Source: UMGS1781 sp045650705 (lineage in GTDB: Bacteria > Bacillota > Clostridia > TANB77 > CAG-508). Taken from it: a DNA stretch of 10,912 nucleotides. A program made the translations under genes and the position numbers. Under the pieces are notes generated by a model. That model did no database searches. It saw only the letters and a program-made list of their open reading frames with translations, and was not told the origin of the DNA. Below are positions 7,750 to 10,912 of this stretch, piece after piece. Where the stretch lies: NCBI GenBank assembly GCA_045650705.1, contig JAZRRK010000026.1:1-10912 (forward strand). The letters run 5' to 3'. The stretch's first letter is position 1. Each line of letters opens with the position of its first letter.

Positions 7750-7902
7750 TTAGTTACTTCCTTTAAATTTATTTAATATATTATTTAATGTAATTACGTA
7801 ATTATCTTCTTTACTATATCCACTATCTAAATACTCTGTTATTTCTTCTTTAATAATATCTTGTAATAATTCTTTTTCATAATTTGATAAATTTATAAAC
7901 AA
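7750..7902 (-). CDS. Small hypothetical protein with TTG start (50 aa)
   Basis: A 50-codon frame begins at TTG 7902-7900 and ends at TAA 7752-7750, just before the M23 gene, whose binding site it contains. The start is supported by AGGTGG at 7914-7909 with a six-base spacer, the same strong site used by the endolysin. The protein is soluble and helical: a Glu/Lys-rich first half (NYEKELLQDIIKEEITEYL), then GYSKEDNYVITLNNILNKF. I do not recognise the family and assign no function. It fills the gap between the membrane protein and M23 genes almost exactly, which supports it being real. Confidence 0.62.
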   Translation of the reverse strand: MFINLSNYEKELLQDIIKEEITEYLDSGYSKEDNYVITLNNILNKFKGSN

Positions 7903-7908
7903 TTTTAA

Positions 7909-7914
7909 CCACCT
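7909..7914 (-). promoter_or_regulatory. Ribosome binding site that decides a TTG start
   Basis: AGGTGG followed by TTAAAA and then TTG. There is no ATG within reach, so this site argues for translation of the 50-aa protein from a non-AUG codon. It lies immediately after the stop of the preceding membrane protein gene. Confidence 0.6.
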
Positions 7915-8085
7915 CTATTTTAAATATTTTTCTATAACACTATTTTCAATTTCTATTGTTGCTAATTTATTTAATAATTTCTTTTCTAACTTTTTATTTT
8001 CTACAATTGAATAAATTTCTAAACCTATTTCTATTAATATACATATACCCTCAATAATTATAAAATTAAATTCTAATGTATCCAT
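7915..8085 (-). CDS. Small single-pass membrane protein, possible holin
   Basis: From ATG 8085 this is a 56-aa protein with one hydrophobic helix (about residues 6-28: FNFIIIEGICILIEIGLEIY) followed by a Lys/Glu-rich helix that could form a coiled coil. Within the hydrophobic helix Glu recurs at positions 5, 12 and 19, seven apart, with E23 on the same side, giving an acidic stripe. A longer frame begins at 8109, but the ATG at 8085 shares its A with the endolysin stop (TAATG), a classic coupled start; AGGTGG lies 12 bases upstream, longer than usual. Its place directly after the endolysin suggests a lysis role such as holin. The helix is unusually acidic for that, and another membrane or structural role is possible. 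Confidence 0.55.
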   Translation of the reverse strand: MDTLEFNFIIIEGICILIEIGLEIYSIVENKKLEKKLLNKLATIEIENSVIEKYLK

Positions 8086-8961
8086 TAATTTTGTATACCA
8101 CCTAACCATTTTGCAAAACCTATTTTATGATTTACAATTTTATCTCCATTATATATTGGATATCTTAATATTGCACGTTCTTTATATACGCCTAAACAGT
8201 CGCACTCGCCATGTGGGAATAATGTTCCAACTTTTACTGTTAAGTTTGTGTCTGCATAAATAGGCTCTTCTGTTGTTCCATTTACATATCTTTTCACTTC
8301 TTCATCATCTCCATTACTTATATTTTTATTAATTGTGTTTTGATTTTCTTCTGTTTCGCAGTAACAAATTGAACAGTCACAACCGATAAATTGGTAAATT
8401 TACACCATAAACTTTTTCTTTATTTGTATATTGCCATAAATCTACTTTGTATGAAACAGAAGGTTTATTTACATACCATTCGGCAAGCCATATTTTATAA
8501 TTTTCTAATTTATAAACATCAATTAATCTATTAAACCAGTCTTTTGAAGCATAAACACCAGCTTTGAAACCTAGATTTTCAAAATATTTACAAAATTCTA
8601 AAGATTGTCTAGTTAAATTTTCTTTTCCACAAATAGAAATTTTTGTAGAGCTTTTCTCATCATCTTCCAAATCAAGAAAAACTGGAAGTTCTAAAGTTTT
8701 ATTTGTTAATAGATTTTTAACCCACTCGCAACCACTTTTCATTGCTTCAACACTTTGACAATATGAGAATACATAAATACCAACATTTAAACCATTTCTT
8801 TTTGCTTGCATATAGTTGTAATTAAACATTTTGTCAATTGTATGATTATTTTTATTTCCAATCCAACCTATTCTAATTAAAACGTCATTTATTCCTGTAG
8901 CTTTTACTTTTGCAAAATCTATTTCGCCGTTATGCTGTGAAACGTCAATTATTTTTTTCAT
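8085..8961 (-). CDS. Endolysin: GH25 muramidase with C-terminal SH3-like wall-binding domain, frame broken near 8393
   Basis: The first 190 residues are a complete glycoside hydrolase family 25 domain, which cuts the MurNAc-GlcNAc bond of murein. Landmarks are D6 in IDVSQHNG, the catalytic pair D97 and E99 in FLDLED, GVYASKDWF (135-143), AEWYV and VDLWQYT (173-179). The frame stops at TGA 8379-8377. In the +1 frame the protein continues QFIGCDCSICYCE, an Asn/Asp/Glu linker, then an SH3-like module (YADTNLTVKVG, ECDCLGVY, GFAKWLGGI) to TAA 8087-8085. Removing one base within about 8380-8399 gives one 291-aa endolysin. The start at 8961 has AGGTGG six bases upstream and overlaps the fibre gene by 17 bases; the in-frame ATG at 8994 lacks a comparable site. 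The C-terminal part could also be made alone from GTG 8297. No signal peptide is seen, so release depends on a holin. Confidence 0.87.
8377..8399 (-). other. Frameshift site in endolysin gene
   Basis: The GH25 frame reads AAT TTA CCA ATT TAT CGG TTG TGA, while the wall-binding part is open in the +1 frame beginning CAA TTT ATC GGT TGT. The +1 frame is closed upstream by TAA at 8402-8400, so the change of frame lies in about 20 bases. Omitting one C restores NLQFIGCDC. The break falls exactly at the end of the catalytic domain. Confidence 0.85.
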
Positions 8962-10717
8962 TTTCTTCCACCTCTTTTTCTTCATTATCTCCAATTTCTT
9001 CTAAAAAATCTATAATTGTTTTTTCTTCTATTTCTGGTTCATTTTCAATGTTTTTTGTTTCAGTTTCTTCTATTTCAATTTTGTTTGGTATTTCTTCTTT
9101 ATTTTCATATACTTTTGTTAAATTTAAGTTTGTTTCATTTGTGTTCTTTTCCCAATATTGTATAGTTAAAATAGGGGCAAGTTCATCACTTGTTGCCTCT
9201 ACAATTGTTTTACCTTTATAAGTTTTTAAATTTTTGATAGCATTATATTGAGAAGCTTGTGTACTATTATATGGAACAATTTGCTCTTCTGCTAGTTCGT
9301 ATTCAACGACTAAATTATGTGTAGCTAACCATTCTCTCCATTGTGTAACAGTTGTAATATCTGTATTTTTAAATTGCAATAAACAATTTGTTGTACTATT
9401 ATATTTAACTTGTCCATTTTCTAAAGTGCTATTTGGTGATACTTGTATAAAATAATTGCATTTTAAATTTCCATTTTGTTTTGCTAAATCTTGTATATCT
9501 GATGTATAAAATAATTCTAAAGAACTTGACCTAATCCAATTTTCATCTTCGCTTCCATCTAAAACAATTTGAGTTCTTTTATGGTGTATTCCATCATCTT
9601 TTAGTTTACTGTCTTTATATAGTCTTTGTCCTTGTTCTAATGTAAATTGAAGTGTCTGCTCCTTATGTTCTACATAAGGAGTAGCTGTTGTACCAGGTTC
9701 TATTTGAATACTATTAAGCATTTCTTCTGCTGTGGTAGAGCCTCCACTAATCCATACATAAGCAACTAAATATTTCGCATCTGCTCCTGTATGAATTGTT
9801 TCTGCGTCCTTATTATTTACAAATAATGTTCCATAAACAGGTTTATTGTAATCTGGAGTTTCTTTTGTATATCCTATAGCAAATCTGTTTTTTGTACTAT
9901 CGAATTCTTTTGATATAACATAATCTGTGTTTGGAAAACATTCTTTAAATACAGTTCTATAAGTAGATGGTACATTGTTACCTAAACCATTTGCATCTAT
10001 TGCAGTATATAAAATATTTGGATTTTCTTTGTCATACAAATTTCTATTACTAACCTTATTCACAATAGTTCCAACAACATTTTGAATTGGTTGCTCATAT
10101 TGTTCATTTGGGCTTGCTATTCCTCCAACGAATGGCTCGTATTCTGTTATTTCATTTGTTAGTTCAACACTAGGCTCTACCTCTATGTCTACGGTTTCAC
10201 CAGTTGGAATTATAAACCCTATTCTATTAATAAGTAAATTGCTTAATAAGTTACTTGTCATTATTCTATTTACACTACTACACGTTGGTGAAGAAGCTGT
10301 TTCAGTATTTCCTATAGTTATTGACAACGGAGCTATTACATTATTTCTTAAATGTGCATACAATGTTTCGTTAGGTGTAGTAAATGAGTTAGTTAAATCA
10401 AAATAAATTTGAGTATTAGCACTTGCAGTTCCATTAATTTTATATTTTCCTTTACCGTTACTTATTACTGTTATACCGTTTAATGATTTTGTTTCTTCGT
10501 TAGCCATAGGCATTAGATTTATTCCTTCGTATTGATTTTGCTTTGTATCTCCCTCATCTTCAAATTTCTTAAATCTTTTATATAATGTATTTTCTAAAAT
10601 ATATTTGCTTTGTCCTGTTAATATTTCACTTACTTTTCTACTTAACTTTTTTGAAAACCAATATTTTACCCATATTGGTATTTCTTTACTATTATATGTT
10701 ACTGGTAATTTTTCCAT
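8945..10717 (-). CDS. Tail fibre / receptor-binding protein with repeated carbohydrate-binding-like modules
   Basis: This 590-aa protein resembles modular tail or baseplate fibres of Firmicutes phages. Residues 1-58 are a basic N-terminal segment (WVKYWFSKKLSRKVSEIL), probably the virion anchor. Two beta-sandwich-like modules follow. The first spans about 64-198, opening INLMPMANEE and closing EYEPFVGGIASPNEQYEQP. The second spans about 224-350, opening SNRNLYD and closing IEPGTTATPYVEHKEQ. Their shared closing pattern (a Glu-Pro, then Tyr-Glu-Pro or Pro-Tyr-Val-Glu) is typical of phage sugar-binding modules. Residues 352-525 form a third region (EQGQRLYKDSKL, then VLDGSEDENW). The last 60 residues are extremely Glu-rich and probably disordered. 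Start ATG has AGAGAGGT five bases upstream. I infer host surface binding; the precise ligand is unknown. The gene end overlaps the endolysin start. Confidence 0.72.
   Translation of the reverse strand: MEKLPVTYNSKEIPIWVKYWFSKKLSRKVSEILTGQSKYILENTLYKRFKKFEDEGDTKQNQYEGINLMPMANEETKSLNGITVISNGKGKYKINGTASANTQIYFDLTNSFTTPNETLYAHLRNNVIAPLSITIGNTETASSPTCSSVNRIMTSNLLSNLLINRIGFIIPTGETVDIEVEPSVELTNEITEYEPFVGGIASPNEQYEQPIQNVVGTIVNKVSNRNLYDKENPNILYTAIDANGLGNNVPSTYRTVFKECFPNTDYVISKEFDSTKNRFAIGYTKETPDYNKPVYGTLFVNNKDAETIHTGADAKYLVAYVWISGGSTTAEEMLNSIQIEPGTTATPYVEHKEQTLQFTLEQGQRLYKDSKLKDDGIHHKRTQIVLDGSEDENWIRSSSLELFYTSDIQDLAKQNGNLKCNYFIQVSPNSTLENGQVKYNSTTNCLLQFKNTDITTVTQWREWLATHNLVVEYELAEEQIVPYNSTQASQYNAIKNLKTYKGKTIVEATSDELAPILTIQYWEKNTNETNLNLTKVYENKEEIPNKIEIEETETKNIENEPEIEEKTIIDFLEEIGDNEEKEVEENEKNN
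8968..8973 (-). promoter_or_regulatory. Ribosome binding site that decides the endolysin start
   Basis: AGGTGG, then AAGAAA, then ATG (8961-8959). It lies within the last codons of the fibre gene and places the endolysin start at IDVSQHNG-type spacing for GH25 proteins, rather than at the ATG at 8994. Confidence 0.75.
9656..9684. repeat. Perfect hairpin inside the fibre gene
   Basis: CTCCTTATG (9659-9667) and CATAAGGAG (9673-9681) are a perfect 9-bp inverted repeat around a five-base loop. Three more pairs, one of them G-U, extend the stem outwards to 9656 and 9684. It has no T-run, so it is not an intrinsic terminator. In the mRNA one arm is AAGGAG, but no start codon follows at useful spacing. 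Confidence 0.6.
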
Positions 10718-10732
10718 TTTTTACCTCTCTTT

Positions 10733-10882
10733 CTATTCTTGCTCGTACCATGTACCGTCAAAATATATAAAAAATTCACTTGTATCTACTTCATAATATG
10801 TGTCTCCATTTACTGCGTATGTTGGTTTATCGTCTGTTGATAATCCTAAATAATCTTTTCTTTTTTGGTCTGCATATACCAT
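10733..10882 (-). CDS. Small phage protein upstream of the tail fibre (49 aa)
   Basis: A 49-codon frame starts at ATG 10882, with AAAGGAG plus a short spacer upstream, and ends at TAG 10735-10733, just before the binding site of the fibre gene. The protein reads as a compact beta-rich unit: LGLSTDDKPTYAVNGDTYYE, then DTSEFFIYFDGTWYEQE. Small proteins of this pattern (Gly-Leu-Ser-Thr-Asp, Gly-Asp-x-Tyr-Tyr-Glu-x-Asp-Thr, Gly-x-Trp-Tyr) are common next to tail genes of Firmicutes phages and are probably virion or tail-associated, but I know of no proven function. The 30 bases to its right contain no complete gene; a short NRKFLKE end with TGA is possible for an upstream neighbour and is not called. 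Confidence 0.72.
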   Translation of the reverse strand: MVYADQKRKDYLGLSTDDKPTYAVNGDTYYEVDTSEFFIYFDGTWYEQE

Positions 10883-10912
10883 ATTAATCACTCCTTTAAA
10901 AATTTTCTGTTG

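Noticed and set aside
8085..8297. The wall-binding segment as an independent gene starting at GTG 8297.
   Set aside because: The same frame continues upstream with conserved-looking sequence up to the GH25 domain, so a broken single gene is simpler; internal initiation is kept only as a possibility.
8962..8994. Upstream ATG start for the GH25 endolysin.
   Set aside because: It would add a basic stretch not typical of GH25 lysins and lacks a site as good as the AGGTGG before the ATG at 8961.

Overview
The window looks like part of a very A+T-rich, phi29-like short-tailed phage (podovirus) genome infecting a low-GC Gram-positive bacterium (Firmicutes/Bacillota). A closely related integrated copy cannot be excluded. 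Recognisable homologues of phi29 virion proteins are present: scaffold (gp7), major head protein with a C-terminal Ig-like domain (gp8), connector (gp10), lower collar (gp11) and tail knob (gp9). Ribosome binding sites are mostly strong AGGAGG/AGGTGG types. Tryptophan is encoded by TGG, no TGA falls inside the intact genes, and TGA serves as a stop for several genes, so the standard bacterial code applies. Three peptidoglycan-directed enzymes show that the host has a murein wall. No integrase, DNA polymerase, terminal protein, packaging ATPase, tRNA or CRISPR lies in the window.

Layout. On the + strand at the left are the C-terminal end of an unidentified Lys/Glu-rich protein (1-156) and the tail-knob gene (158-1792). 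Everything else is on the - strand and reads right to left. A 49-codon small protein (10733-10882) is followed by a 590-aa tail fibre (8945-10717), a GH25 endolysin with a cell-wall-binding C-terminus (8085-8961), a small membrane protein that may be the holin (7915-8085), a 50-codon protein with a TTG start (7750-7902) and an M23 peptidase (7194-7748). A promoter with a perfect TTGACA box overlaps the M23 stop codon. It heads the structural block: scaffold (6829-7116), major capsid protein (5425-6813), an intrinsic terminator, connector (4488-5370), lower collar (3737-4498) and a 635-aa appendage carrying an M14 carboxypeptidase domain (1817-3724). The - strand block and the + strand tail-knob gene converge on one bidirectional terminator hairpin (1791-1818).

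How it works together. Scaffold and capsid protein form the prohead on the connector. The lower collar and tail knob build the tail. The M14 protein, in the place where phi29 encodes its enzymatic appendage gp12, and the 590-aa fibre are the likely host-recognition and wall-modifying parts. The M23 protein resembles the peptidase half of phi29 gp13 and probably opens the wall at entry. The GH25 endolysin and the small membrane protein serve lysis.

Two reading frames, connector and endolysin, are each broken by what looks like one extra base, and the conserved C-terminal parts continue in the +1 frame. The most notable points are these frame breaks, the M14 domain in the appendage position, the inverted tail-knob gene, and the consensus late promoter.
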